Below, in pieces: positions 11,020 through 20,037 of a DNA stretch of 64,000 nt. Source of the DNA: Oceaniglobus roseus. Lineage in GTDB: Bacteria > Pseudomonadota > Alphaproteobacteria > Rhodobacterales > Rhodobacteraceae. The translations under genes and the position numbers were made by a program. The first letter of the stretch is position 1. The number at the start of each line of letters is the position of its first letter. The stretch covers positions 26,626-90,625 of the forward strand of contig NZ_PNOS01000015.1 of assembly GCF_002869745.1 (NCBI RefSeq), in the 5' to 3' direction. The notes beneath the pieces were generated by a model, which was not told the origin of the DNA, did not search any database, and saw only the letters and a list, made by a program, of their open reading frames with translations.

Positions 11020-11057
11020 GCCTGTCTCGTGCCTCCTTTGTTGGTTTCTGCTCGGTC

Positions 11058-12059
11058 TCAGTCTTCCGCCTGCTTCAACCAGCGGGCGTGAAGGTCTTCG
11101 ATCAGGTCCTGCGCCCGGGCTTCCACCCAGTCGGCGAAGGGCCCCTCGTCCAGTTCCAGCGCGATCCCCTTGCCCGACCGGCGCAGAACGCCCCCGGGCG
11201 CGCCGCCGACGGTCAGCCTGCGTTTCGGCCGGCGCGCCGGGGCAGGGCGGGGAGCGGCTTGGCCGACCGCCTTCAGCACGGCTTCGAAGGCCGCGACCGA
11301 CACCTCGCCCGGCTCGCTTTCCGTGCCGTGCAGCACATAGGCGTCGCGGGCCTTCGCATGCACGTCCTCGGCCACCGCGATCAGGCGGGCGGGGTCGGGT
11401 TTGGCCTCGGCCATGGCCTGGGCCAGCGCTTCCCACCGGGGGCGACCGATGCCGGGGGCGGGGCCGATGGCCTGCGCGAGGTCGCGGCCGATGGCCTCGG
11501 CCACCTTGATCGCCATGGAGACGGAGGATTTCGTGACGGTCAGAACCTCGGCCACCCGGTTCTGGGTGCCGAAGCCGCTTTCGACCAGTTCCTGCGCGAA
11601 CAGCGCCTTCTCGATGAACGAGAGGTCGCGGCGCGCCATGTTCTCGGAAATCTGGGTCTGGAGCGCGGCGCCGTCGTCGAGCGTGGCGACCAGCGCGCGG
11701 ACCTTGGCGACCTTGTCCGAAAGGCGGATCGCCTCGAGCCTGCGCCGCCCGTAGACGAGGAGATAGCGCCCCTCGACGCTGGGATGGCGGCGCACGAGGA
11801 TCGGCACCGCCTGTCCGTTGACCTCGATCGCCTCGCGCAGGTCGGCCACGTCGGAGGGGTCAAGCCGGTCGGCAAGGCGGCCGTCCTCGATGGTGTCGGG
11901 GTCCAGCTCCCAGACGTGATGGGCGTCGACGGCATCGCGGGCCGAGCGCAGCGCGCGGTTGCTGGTCATCATCGGCGCCGCGCCGGAGGCCGGGGCAGGG
12001 CCCCCCGCCGCCGCGAGCCCGTCGAGGATCGACATGCGCTTCTTCTTGCCGCTGGTCAT
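11058..12059 (-). CDS. repB: RepB partition protein (ParB family)
   Basis: 333-residue centromere-binding protein. A ParB/Srx-type N-terminal domain (about 50-145, including the box VYGRRRLEAIR and the ENMARRDLSF stretch) is followed by a helix-turn-helix (about 160-185, NRVAEVLTVTKSSVSMAIK) and a C-terminal dimerisation region. It should bind the parS palindromes beside repC and act with RepA in segregation. The ATG overlaps the repA stop (ATGA). Confidence 0.93.
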   Translation of the reverse strand: MTSGKKKRMSILDGLAAAGGPAPASGAAPMMTSNRALRSARDAVDAHHVWELDPDTIEDGRLADRLDPSDVADLREAIEVNGQAVPILVRRHPSVEGRYLLVYGRRRLEAIRLSDKVAKVRALVATLDDGAALQTQISENMARRDLSFIEKALFAQELVESGFGTQNRVAEVLTVTKSSVSMAIKVAEAIGRDLAQAIGPAPGIGRPRWEALAQAMAEAKPDPARLIAVAEDVHAKARDAYVLHGTESEPGEVSVAAFEAVLKAVGQAAPRPAPARRPKRRLTVGGAPGGVLRRSGKGIALELDEGPFADWVEARAQDLIEDLHARWLKQAED

Positions 12060-13243
12060 GTGCGCCCCCAGGTCTGCCGGATCAGTGCCGCAATCTCGTC
12101 GTTCACCGCGTTCAGGCTTTCGATGGCCCGGTCGTAGGTCGACCGCGTGAAGGCGCTGCGCTCGACCTCGTAGAGCGTCTGCTTGGTCAGCCCGGCGTCC
12201 GAGATCGCGGTCGATTTCAGCATCGGCGCGTTCAGCACCTTGTCGCCGTACATCGTGCGCAGGAAGGCGACGATGCGGTTCTGCGGCGCGTCCGAGGTCT
12301 CGTACCGGGTCAGCAGGTAGCGCATCCAGTCGTGGGACATGTCGGCGCCGCTTTCGGCGATGACGTCCATCAGGTCGGCGGTCATCCTCAGGAACTGGCT
12401 CATCGACATGACGTCCAGCATCTCGGGGTGGATCGTGACCAGCACGCCCGTGGCGGCCGACAGGGCCGACATGGTGAGGAAGCCCAGCTGCGGCGGGCAG
12501 TCGATCACCACCACGTCGTAGTCGGAATCGACCTGCGACAGAGCCTCCTTCACCCGGAAGAAGAACAGACCGGCATTTCCCTGCGACAGGGCGCGGGGCG
12601 TTTCATGCTCGAACTCCATCAGCTCGAGGTTGCCGGGAATCAGGTCGAGGTTCGGGATGTAGGTCTTGCGGATCACGGTCGAGATCGGCGCCGGATCCTC
12701 GTAGCGGATCGCGTCGTAGAGGGTGCCGCCGTCCTGCAGGTCGAACTCGGGCTGGACACCGTGAAGCGCGGTCATCGAGGCCTGCGGGTCGAGGTCGATG
12801 GCCAGCACGCGGTAGCCGGTCAGCGCCAGGCGCTGCGCGAGGTGGGCGGAGGTCGTCGTCTTGCCCGAACCGCCCTTGAAGTTCATCACGCCGATGATCT
12901 GGAGGTGGTCGCCCTCGCGCCGGCCGGGCAGGTAATCGCCGGGCTTTCGGGCGGTTTTCTCAAGCAATATCCGAAGGTTGTGGATATCCTCGACGGAGTA
13001 GAGGCGGCGGTTGCCCGGCGTCAGCTCGGGCGAGGGGCCCTTGCCGTCGAGGTGCAGCTTGCGCAGGTAGGAGTCGTTGACGCCAAGCAGCGCCGCGGCC
13101 TCGCCCGAGGTGAAGCGGCGCATCTGCTTGGTGGCGTTCGGGGGAAACAAATTTTCCCGCTGCGAATGCAGCTGCCCCGCCAGCCATTCGGCGTGTTGGC
13201 GGATGACCGCGTTCAGGTCATCCTGCGCAAAGTTCCTGTCCAT
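12056..13243 (-). CDS. repA: RepA partition ATPase (ParA family) and operon autorepressor
   Basis: 395-residue Walker-type ATPase. The N-terminal helix-turn-helix (about 45-85, SGEAAALLGVNDSYLRKL) marks it as the DNA-binding, autorepressing ParA type. The deviant Walker A is FKGGSGKTTT (about 121-130), with VVIDCPPQLG (Walker B region) further on. It segregates the replicon with RepB and should repress the repABC promoter. GAGG lies six bases before the start. Confidence 0.94.
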   Translation of the reverse strand: MDRNFAQDDLNAVIRQHAEWLAGQLHSQRENLFPPNATKQMRRFTSGEAAALLGVNDSYLRKLHLDGKGPSPELTPGNRRLYSVEDIHNLRILLEKTARKPGDYLPGRREGDHLQIIGVMNFKGGSGKTTTSAHLAQRLALTGYRVLAIDLDPQASMTALHGVQPEFDLQDGGTLYDAIRYEDPAPISTVIRKTYIPNLDLIPGNLELMEFEHETPRALSQGNAGLFFFRVKEALSQVDSDYDVVVIDCPPQLGFLTMSALSAATGVLVTIHPEMLDVMSMSQFLRMTADLMDVIAESGADMSHDWMRYLLTRYETSDAPQNRIVAFLRTMYGDKVLNAPMLKSTAISDAGLTKQTLYEVERSAFTRSTYDRAIESLNAVNDEIAALIRQTWGRT

Positions 13244-13451
13244 CTGCCCTCGTGCCGCTGCCTGCTTGCATCCGCGTCGTGTTCACGGAATATGGCGTTA
13301 ATCGCCGCTTTTTCGTGACCTTGAAGAAAGCGTCGGATTCGCGCAAGGGTTTTCTACATGTGGTATGCCCCGCAAGCCCGCAGAAGTGCAGGGAAAAGAC
13401 ACTGATCTGGCTGAAACAGAGCCGATCTGGGCAATTTGCGGGCTTCGGAGC
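13244..13451. promoter_or_regulatory. repABC promoter region
   Basis: 208 bp between repA and the start-distal end of the amino-acid ABC operon. It contains a widely spaced perfect 9-bp inverted repeat, AAGCCCGCA (13374-13382) and TGCGGGCTT (13437-13445), that could be a RepA/RepB operator. No gene or clear promoter hexamers were identified. Confidence 0.4.
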
Positions 13452-14240
13452 CTACCGCAACATCTGCGCGCCGCGATCCAGGTAGGTGTCCAGGAACTGC
13501 TCCAGCCGCGGCTCGCGCGGGGCGGCGAAGACCTTTTCCGGCGTGTCGTGGAACAGCAGGCGGCCATGATCGAGGAAGCAGACGGTGTGGGCGACGGAGG
13601 CGGCGAAGCCGATCTCGTGGGTGACGACGACCATGGTCATGCCCTCGTCGGCCAGCGCGCGCATCACCGTCAGCACCTCGCCGGTGAGTTCCGGGTCCAG
13701 AGCCGAGGTCGGCTCGTCGAAGAGCATGATCGTGGGGTCGAGCGCCAGCGCGCGGGCGATGGCGACGCGCTGCTGCTGGCCGCCGGAGAGCTGCGCGGGG
13801 TAGTGGCCCGCGCGTTCCTTCAGGCCGACCTTGTCGAGCTGCGCCATGCCGCGCGCCTCGGCCTCGGCGCGCGGCAGGCCGCGGACGCGGCGCAGCGCGG
13901 CCGAGACGTTGCCGAGCGCGGTCATGTGGGGCCAGAGGTTGAACTGCTGGAACACCATGCCGATCTTGCCGCGCACCCGGCGCAGTTCGGCCGGACTCTG
14001 GCGGCGTCGCGCGCTGCCGGTGCCGGTGAAGCCCAGCGGTTCGCCCTCGATCTCGATGCTGCCGCTCGTCGGCTCCTCAAGGAAGGCCATGCAGCGCAGG
14101 AGGGTGGACTTGCCCGAACCGGAGGGGCCGATCAGGCAGGTGACCTGGCCGCGGGGCACCTCGAGGGAGATGTCGCGCAGGACCAGCGTGTCGCCGAACT
14201 TCTTCGACAGGGTGGCGATGCGGATGGCGGGATCGGTCAT
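13452..14240 (-). CDS. Polar amino-acid ABC transporter, ATP-binding protein
   Basis: 262-residue ATPase of the GlnQ/HisP type. Walker [52 protein letters not shown] and VVTHEIGFA are all canonical. It powers the two adjacent permeases. The ATG at 14240 has AAGGA seven bases upstream; a GTG five codons earlier, overlapping the permease stop, lacks one. Last gene of the operon binding protein, permease, permease, ATPase. The substrate (polar or sulfur amino acid) is not resolved. Confidence 0.86.
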   Translation of the reverse strand: MTDPAIRIATLSKKFGDTLVLRDISLEVPRGQVTCLIGPSGSGKSTLLRCMAFLEEPTSGSIEIEGEPLGFTGTGSARRRQSPAELRRVRGKIGMVFQQFNLWPHMTALGNVSAALRRVRGLPRAEAEARGMAQLDKVGLKERAGHYPAQLSGGQQQRVAIARALALDPTIMLFDEPTSALDPELTGEVLTVMRALADEGMTMVVVTHEIGFAASVAHTVCFLDHGRLLFHDTPEKVFAAPREPRLEQFLDTYLDRGAQMLR

Positions 14241-14251
14241 GGCGCGGTCCT

Positions 14252-14914
14252 TCACGGGGTGCCGAAGGTCGAGAGGCGGCGTTCGGCGAGGCGGCCGAGG
14301 AGGTTCGCAAGCTCGACCAGCGCCCAGTAGACGAGGGCGAGCACGACGAGGGATTCGACGAAGGCGTATTGCTGCGAGCCGATGGCGCTGACGGTCATCG
14401 TCATCTCGGGCACGGTGATGAGCGACAGAAGCGCGGTTTCCTTCAGGAGGATCACCGCCATGTTCATCGCGGGGGGCAGCACCAGCAGGGCCATTTCCGG
14501 CAGCAGGATGAAGCGGATCGTCTGGCCGCGGCTGAAGCCCGCGCAGGCCGCGGCCTCGACATGGCCGGTGGGGACGGACTGGTAACCGGCGCGGAAGATC
14601 TCGGCATAATAGGCGGCGCCGTAGACCGAGAGGCCGATGAGTCCCGCCGGGATCGGGTCGAGACGCAGGCCGATGTAGGGGCCGCCGAAGTAGAGCAGGA
14701 AGATCTGCACCAGGAAGGGCGTGCCGCGCAGGATCTCGACCGGGAGGGACAGGGCGAGGTCGACGAACCGTCCACCGAAGCGGCGGGCGGTGGCGACGAG
14801 GAAGCCGAGGGCGGCGGCCAGCAGGGTGCCGGCGATCCAGATCAGGATCGTGACGCCCAGCCCGGCGAGGATCTGCGGCCCCCTGGCGAGGATGACGGCG
14901 AAATCGAAGCTCAT
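14252..14914 (-). CDS. Polar amino-acid ABC transporter, permease 2
   Basis: 220-residue HisM/GlnP-type membrane protein with about five helices. The conserved loop GHVEAAACAGFSRGQTIRFI contacts the ATPase. Its ATG overlaps the stop of the first permease. The coding region begins at MSFDFAVIL; the longer open frame upstream is the other reading frame of permease 1. Confidence 0.86.
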   Translation of the reverse strand: MSFDFAVILARGPQILAGLGVTILIWIAGTLLAAALGFLVATARRFGGRFVDLALSLPVEILRGTPFLVQIFLLYFGGPYIGLRLDPIPAGLIGLSVYGAAYYAEIFRAGYQSVPTGHVEAAACAGFSRGQTIRFILLPEMALLVLPPAMNMAVILLKETALLSLITVPEMTMTVSAIGSQQYAFVESLVVLALVYWALVELANLLGRLAERRLSTFGTP

Positions 14915-15555
14915 GCCGAGGGCAGTCCGGGCAGGGCGCGTTCGGCGCGGCGTCCGAGGAAGGCGACGACGACGTTGATCGCGAGATAGATCAGCCCGGC
15001 GGAGGCGAAGATCGGCAGCGGCTGGTAGGTGGAGGCGGCGAGGTTCTGGGCCATCTTCGTCAGTTCGATCAGGCCGACGACCGAGACCAGCGACGACGCC
15101 TTGAGGATCAGGATCGCCTCGTTCACCAGCGCCGGGAAGGTCATGCGGAGCGCGATCGGGGTGCGGATCCAGAAGAAGCTCTGGGCGCGGGTGAACCCCG
15201 CCATCTCGGCGCTTTCGATCAGGCCGGGGGCGACGCCCTCGAACCCGCCGCGCAGGTTCTCCGCCTGGTAGGCGGCGGTGCAAAGGGAAAGGCCGATCAA
15301 CGCCGTCGCGAGGCTCGGGAGGGTGATGCCGAGGGAGGGCAGGAGGTTGAAGATCAGCAGGAGCTGCACCAGCAGCGGCACGCCCCGGAAGAACGAGATG
15401 AAGACGACCGCGAAGCCCTTCAGCGCGGCATTGCCCGACATCCGCATGGCCGAGAGGACGATGGCGATGGCGAGGCCCGCGAGGATCGACACCGCGCTGA
15501 CGAGGATCGTCATCAGCGAGGCCTGCAACAGCAGCTCGAACAGGGTCCAGGTCAT
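14911..15555 (-). CDS. Polar amino-acid ABC transporter, permease 1
   Basis: 214-residue HisQ/GlnP-type permease. The loop around residues 110-135 (ESAEMAGFTRAQSFFWIR) is the EAA-like ATPase contact, and the N-terminal part has the FRGVPLLVQLLL segment typical of this family. Pairs with the permease that overlaps it by four bases. A strong hairpin lies between it and the binding-protein gene. Confidence 0.86.
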   Translation of the reverse strand: MTWTLFELLLQASLMTILVSAVSILAGLAIAIVLSAMRMSGNAALKGFAVVFISFFRGVPLLVQLLLIFNLLPSLGITLPSLATALIGLSLCTAAYQAENLRGGFEGVAPGLIESAEMAGFTRAQSFFWIRTPIALRMTFPALVNEAILILKASSLVSVVGLIELTKMAQNLAASTYQPLPIFASAGLIYLAINVVVAFLGRRAERALPGLPSA

Positions 15556-15576
15556 CGGGGGGTCCGGAGGTCAGGG

Positions 15577-15601
15577 GCGGCGGGGCAGGGGGCCCCGCCG
15601 C
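15577..15601 (-). promoter_or_regulatory. Intercistronic hairpin after the binding-protein gene
   Basis: Perfect 10-bp GC stem (GCGGCGGGGC at 15577-15586, partner 15592-15601), 5-nt loop, 10 bp after the binding-protein stop and before permease 1. No U-tract. It could protect the upstream mRNA or attenuate permease expression. Confidence 0.55.
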
Positions 15602-15611
15602 GAAGGTCAGG

Positions 15612-16436
15612 TCAGATGGCGGGCTCGGTCACCTTCTCGGGCATGTCGAAGGTGGTGCCGAACCATTTCTGCTGGAGCTTCTCCATCCGCCCGTCGGCGC
15701 GCATCTTCAGCAGGATCTCGTCGATCTTGTCCATGAGGCTCGCATATTCGTCCTCGATCCGGCCGGGATAGCCGAAATAGGTGGGCGTGCCGAAGGCGGG
15801 GGTCACGACCTTGAACACCTCGGGACGCTGCGAGGCGACAAAGGCGATGTTCGGAAGGGAGTTCGCCACCGCCTCGATCCGGCCCGCGGCGAGGTCGGCG
15901 TAGGCCTCGTTGAACGAGACGTATTCGCGGATTTCCGAGGCGGGGGTGTCGAGCGATTCGGAGAAGGCCTTGAGCTGCGCCAGTTGCGCGGTGCCGGTAC
16001 CTGCGCCCACCGGCTTGCCCGAGATGTCCTCGGGCTTGGCGATGTCGCTGTTCGCGCCGACCAGCAGTGCCACGGTGGCCTCGGCGATCGGAGAGGAGAA
16101 GCGATAGCGCTTCATCCGCTCGGCGGTGATTGTGGCGGGGCCGGCGACCATGTCGAAGCGGCCCGCTTCCAGACCGGGCAGGACGCCGGTCCAGTCCAGC
16201 GTGATCCATTCGATCTTCACGCCCATGTCCTTGCCGATCTCGTCGAAGACGTCGACGTTCAGGCCGGTGTGGGTGCCCGCGTCGACGAAATCGAAGGGGG
16301 CGAAGGCGGTTTCGGTGCCGACTTTCAGCACCCCGGCCTCCATCACGCGGGCCAGCGCATCCTGGGCCTGCACGGGCAGGACGGCGCTGAGGCTGAGCGC
16401 CACCCCGGCGAGGGCGGCAAGAAGTTTCCGTTTCAT
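15612..16436 (-). CDS. Polar amino-acid ABC transporter, periplasmic binding protein
   Basis: 274-residue SBP_bac_3 protein with a signal peptide ending PVQAQ (about residue 24). The mature part begins DALARVMEAGVLKVGTETAFAPFDF and later has DMVAGPATITAERMKRYRFS, the usual lobe motifs. Start at 16436 is supported by GGGAG upstream and by the signal peptide. First gene of its operon. An inverted repeat TGTCT/AGACA (16508-16512 and 16520-16524) sits in the upstream promoter region. Confidence 0.86.
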   Translation of the reverse strand: MKRKLLAALAGVALSLSAVLPVQAQDALARVMEAGVLKVGTETAFAPFDFVDAGTHTGLNVDVFDEIGKDMGVKIEWITLDWTGVLPGLEAGRFDMVAGPATITAERMKRYRFSSPIAEATVALLVGANSDIAKPEDISGKPVGAGTGTAQLAQLKAFSESLDTPASEIREYVSFNEAYADLAAGRIEAVANSLPNIAFVASQRPEVFKVVTPAFGTPTYFGYPGRIEDEYASLMDKIDEILLKMRADGRMEKLQQKWFGTTFDMPEKVTEPAI

Positions 16437-16637
16437 GGTCGTCTCCCTGGATGGCCCTTCCTCGGGCCTGCTGGTTCGTGTCCGGTGCGGGTCCTGCGAC
16501 TCCGCCCTGTCTTTTGAATAGACAATACCGAGGCTGACGCCAAAATCGCCGTCGTGCAATGGTGGAGGCCGCACCGGGATGCCTTTTCGGGGGCGCTCTG
16601 CCGCGGATGTGCCCGAGAAACGGGCATCTGCCGGGCG

Positions 16638-17363
16638 CTATTCCCTGCCGTCGAGCCAGGCGCGGATGATCGCCCTGTGGCGTTGGCCATCGTAGCTGGG
16701 GAAGTGGCCGCCGTGGACGACGCGCACGGGCAGGTCGAAAAGGCGCACCATCGAGCGGTGATAATCGGCGGCGTCCGCGTGGTAGGTATCCTCGATCAGC
16801 GGGCCGTCATAGACGATGTCGCCCGAGAACAGGATGCCCGTCGCCGCTTCCCACAGCGCGATGCCGCCGGGGGAATGGCCGGGGGTGTGGATCCCCTCGA
16901 ACCGCCGGTCGCCGAGGTCCACCGTGTCGCCGTCCTCCAGCAGCCGCGTCGCGGGGGCGGCCCGGTTGGCGTAGGTCTCCGAGCTGTAGGGCAGGGGGGG
17001 CAGGCGGTCGAAGATGTCGTCGGTGACATAAGGGTCGGCGAGGGTCGCGGCGCGGGTGGGGTGGGCGAGGATGTCGGCCTCCAGCCGGTGCACCGCGCGG
17101 TCCTCGAACTCGTGATGGCAGCCGATGTGGTCGAAATGGGTATGGCTGGCGACGGCGGTCAGGGGGCGTTCCGTCACCAGCGGCACCCAGTCGCGCAAGG
17201 AGAGCACGCCCATGCCGCTGTCCACCAGCATGTCGCGGTCCGACCCGCGGACGTGCCAGACGTTGCAGCGGTAGAACTCCTGGATGAACGGCTCGTCGAT
17301 CAGGGTGATCGCATCGTCAATCCGGCGGATGCGATACCAGTCCTCGGGGCGGGCGCGGTCCAT
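16638..17363 (-). CDS. Metallo-beta-lactamase-fold hydrolase, end of polyamine operon
   Basis: 241-residue MBL-fold protein. The metal motif HTHFDH is at residues 74-79, later ligands appear in HTPGHSPG and FSGDIVYD, and a final His in VVHGGHFPS. No signal peptide, so cytoplasmic. It starts 3 bp after potA and is surely cotranscribed. The substrate is unknown; thioester, lactone or amide hydrolysis is possible. A short hairpin (TGCCCG/CGGGCA, 16610-16626) follows the stop. Confidence 0.8.
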   Translation of the reverse strand: MDRARPEDWYRIRRIDDAITLIDEPFIQEFYRCNVWHVRGSDRDMLVDSGMGVLSLRDWVPLVTERPLTAVASHTHFDHIGCHHEFEDRAVHRLEADILAHPTRAATLADPYVTDDIFDRLPPLPYSSETYANRAAPATRLLEDGDTVDLGDRRFEGIHTPGHSPGGIALWEAATGILFSGDIVYDGPLIEDTYHADAADYHRSMVRLFDLPVRVVHGGHFPSYDGQRHRAIIRAWLDGRE

Positions 17364-17366
17364 GGC

Positions 17367-18398
17367 TCAGGTCTCCTTCGGAAAGACGCGGAGGGCGGCG
17401 GGATCGGCGGAAAGATCCAGCGTGTCGCCCGGGGCGGGGACCTTGCCGGGGGGCAGGTGGACCGTCAGCACGAGGTCCGGCGCCGCCTCGGGCACGACAT
17501 GGGCGCGGCAGTGGGTGCCGAAGAAGGCGGCATCCTGCACCTTCGCCGGGCCGATCCGGAACGTCCCGCCGGTGAAATCCTCGGGCCGCAGGCAGGCGAC
17601 GACTGCGCCGCGGTGCGGCGTGTGGGGCAGGGTGCCGAAGGGGGTTTCCACCCCTGTCGCCGTGACCTTCGCGGGGATGCGGTTGGTTTCGCCCATGAAC
17701 TCGGCCGCGAAGAGGGTCGCGGGCGCGCGGTAGATGAGGGAGGGCGCGCCTTCGTCCTCGATCCGCCCCGCGTTCATCACGACGATGCGGTCGGCGATGG
17801 CCATGGCCTCTTCCTGGTCGTGGGTGACGTGCACGAAGGTGGTGCCCACCTGCCGCTGGATCCCCTTCAGCTCGTCCTGCATGGAACGGCGCAGCTTCAG
17901 GTCGAGCGCGCCGAGCGGTTCGTCGAGGAGCAGCACGTCGGGCTCGACCGCCAGCGCGCGGGCGAGGGCGACGCGCTGGCGCTGCCCGCCCGACAGCTCG
18001 TGGGGCCGCTTGCCCGCGGCGTGGTCGAGGCCGACCATGGCAAGCAGCTTCTCCGCCCGCCCGTGCCTCTCGCGCCGCCCCATCCCGGCCATCCTGAGGC
18101 CGAAGGCCACGTTGTCGCGCAGGGTCATGTGCGGGAACAGGGCGTAGTCCTGGAACATCGTCGTGGTGGGCCGCTTTGCCGGGGGCACGCGGGTCATGTC
18201 CCTGCCGCCGATGGTCACGGTGCCGTCCGTCGGCTCGATGAAGCCGCCGAGCACGGACAGCAGAGTGGTCTTGCCGCAGCCCGAGGGGCCGAGGAGGGTG
18301 ACGTATTCCCCGGCGGCGATCGAGAGGTCGATGTCCTTCAGGGCGTGGAACGAGCCGAACCAGTGGTTCAGCCCCGAAAGCGTGACGGGGGCGGTCAT
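17367..18398 (-). CDS. potA: Polyamine-type ABC transporter, ATP-binding protein
   Basis: 343-residue PotA/FbpC-type ATPase. Walker A GPSGCGKT (37-44), LSGGQ (135-139), VLLLDE (155-160) and VTHDQEEAM are intact; a C-terminal TOBE domain with CLRPEDF follows. Overlaps potC by four bases. Putrescine or spermidine is the likely ligand class, judged only from family resemblance. Confidence 0.83.
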   Translation of the reverse strand: MTAPVTLSGLNHWFGSFHALKDIDLSIAAGEYVTLLGPSGCGKTTLLSVLGGFIEPTDGTVTIGGRDMTRVPPAKRPTTTMFQDYALFPHMTLRDNVAFGLRMAGMGRRERHGRAEKLLAMVGLDHAAGKRPHELSGGQRQRVALARALAVEPDVLLLDEPLGALDLKLRRSMQDELKGIQRQVGTTFVHVTHDQEEAMAIADRIVVMNAGRIEDEGAPSLIYRAPATLFAAEFMGETNRIPAKVTATGVETPFGTLPHTPHRGAVVACLRPEDFTGGTFRIGPAKVQDAAFFGTHCRAHVVPEAAPDLVLTVHLPPGKVPAPGDTLDLSADPAALRVFPKET

Positions 18399-19162
18399 GG
18401 GCGTTTCCGGAAGACGAGGAGTTCGAGGATCAGCACCACCGTCACCGAGACGAGGAAGACGAGCGATCCGATGGCGTTGAGGCGCGGCGAGAGGCCCGAG
18501 CGGAGCATGGACCAGATCTCGACCGGCAGGGTGACGTCGAAGCGGGTGAGCAGGAAGGCGATGATGAACTCGTCCCAGCTGAGCGTCACCGACAGGAAGA
18601 AGGCGGCGGCAAGCGCGGGGGCCAGCATCGGCACGGTGACGAGCAGGATCACCTTCGCCTCGGAGGCGCCCAGATCGCGGGCGGCGCGTTCGGCGTTCTG
18701 CTGCTGCGCGCCCATGGAGGCATAGACGATGGCGAAGGCGAGCGGCAGGTTGATGACGACATGGCCGATCCCGGCGGTCATCAGCGACAGCGGTGCGCCG
18801 AGGCGGGTCAGCACGATGAGAAGGCCGAGGCCGACGATCAGGTAGCTGACGGTGAGCGGTGCAATCAGCAGGCCCCGCACGAGCGTCGCGCCGGGCAGGA
18901 CGTGGCGGGCGAGGCCGTAGGCGGCGAGGAAACCCAGCGTCACCGCCACCGCCGAGGATCCGAAGGCGACGGCGAGGGAGTGGCCGAGGGCGGAGGTCAG
19001 GTCGCGGTCGGCCAGGATCTCGCCGTACCAGCGCAGCGACGGGCCGTCGAAGGGCGGCACGGGCAGGGCGCCGCCCTGGAACGAGAACAGCACCAGCGCG
19101 CCCACCGGCAGGTAGATGAACACGAAGGCGGCGGCGAGGTAGAGCCAGGGCAGCGCGCGCAT
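18395..19162 (-). CDS. potC: Polyamine-type ABC transporter, permease 2
   Basis: 255-residue PotC-type permease with six helices; the EAA loop reads NAERAARDLGASEAKVI. Start at MRALPWLYLAA, whose ATG overlaps the potB stop by one base (TGATG). The open frame extends further up, but only as a shadow of potB. Confidence 0.84.
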   Translation of the reverse strand: MRALPWLYLAAAFVFIYLPVGALVLFSFQGGALPVPPFDGPSLRWYGEILADRDLTSALGHSLAVAFGSSAVAVTLGFLAAYGLARHVLPGATLVRGLLIAPLTVSYLIVGLGLLIVLTRLGAPLSLMTAGIGHVVINLPLAFAIVYASMGAQQQNAERAARDLGASEAKVILLVTVPMLAPALAAAFFLSVTLSWDEFIIAFLLTRFDVTLPVEIWSMLRSGLSPRLNAIGSLVFLVSVTVVLILELLVFRKRP

Positions 19163-20037
19163 CAGAGGCGATCCAGCCTTAGCCACCGTGCCGAGGCGAG
19201 ATAGGCCAGAGTCACGATGCCCATGAGGACGATGGCGAGCGCCGAGGCCAGCGGGAAATCGGCACGGCGCCCCAGCTGCACCATGATGATCTGCGGCACC
19301 GTCAGCTCGGTGTTGCCTCCGAGGATCTGCGGCGTGACGTAGTCGCCGATGCACAGCACGAAGGTCAGGAAGGCGCCGGTGACGATGCCGGGGAGCGTCA
19401 GCGGCAGGATCACGTGGCGGAAGGTCTGGAAGGCGTTCGCGCCAAGGTCCATCGCGGCGCGGCGGTAGTTCGGGGAAAGCTGGATCAGGTTGGCGAAGAT
19501 CGTCAGCGTCAGCAGCATGACGAAGAAGTGGACGAAGCCCGTCACCGTGGCCAGCCGTGTGTTGGCGAGGGTCAGGGGTTCGGCGATGATCCCGAGCCCC
19601 ATCAGCGTCCGGTTGACGACACCTTCCCGCGCCAGCACCAGGAGCCAGGCGTAGGAACGCACGACGTAGGAGGTCCAGAACGGCAGGATCGCCAGCAGAA
19701 GCGCCAGCCGCTGCCAGCGGGCGGGGACGCGGAAGGCGATGATCCAGGCCAGCGGATAGGCCAGCAGGACCGAGACGACGGTGACGGTCAGCGTGATCTC
19801 CAGCGACACGAGGATGCCGCGCCAGAGATAGGCCTTTTCCGCCAGCTCGGCGTAGTTGGCGGGCGACAGGCCCCAGACCAGCGTGCGGCCTTCCAGCGTG
19901 GCGAGGCTCATGGCGCCCATGACGACGAAGGGCAGGACGAAGAAGGCCAGCGTCCAGAGCAGGGCGGGGGCGACGAAGCCCCAGCCGCGCAGTCCCTCGC
20001 GGTCGAGGGTGCGCTGCGTGTTCGCCGCGTCGGACAT
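19162..20037 (-). CDS. potB: Polyamine-type ABC transporter, permease 1
   Basis: 291-residue PotB-type permease; N-terminal cytoplasmic tail then six helices, EAA loop YRRAAMDLGANAFQTFRHV. Its ATG overlaps the stop of the RibD-like gene by one base, so that unrelated gene is translationally coupled to the transporter. Confidence 0.84.
   Translation of the reverse strand: MSDAANTQRTLDREGLRGWGFVAPALLWTLAFFVLPFVVMGAMSLATLEGRTLVWGLSPANYAELAEKAYLWRGILVSLEITLTVTVVSVLLAYPLAWIIAFRVPARWQRLALLLAILPFWTSYVVRSYAWLLVLAREGVVNRTLMGLGIIAEPLTLANTRLATVTGFVHFFVMLLTLTIFANLIQLSPNYRRAAMDLGANAFQTFRHVILPLTLPGIVTGAFLTFVLCIGDYVTPQILGGNTELTVPQIIMVQLGRRADFPLASALAIVLMGIVTLAYLASARWLRLDRL

Noticed and set aside
16554..18725. 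723-codon open frame on the + strand
   Set aside because: Antisense to the MBL-fold gene and potA; no recognisable motif.
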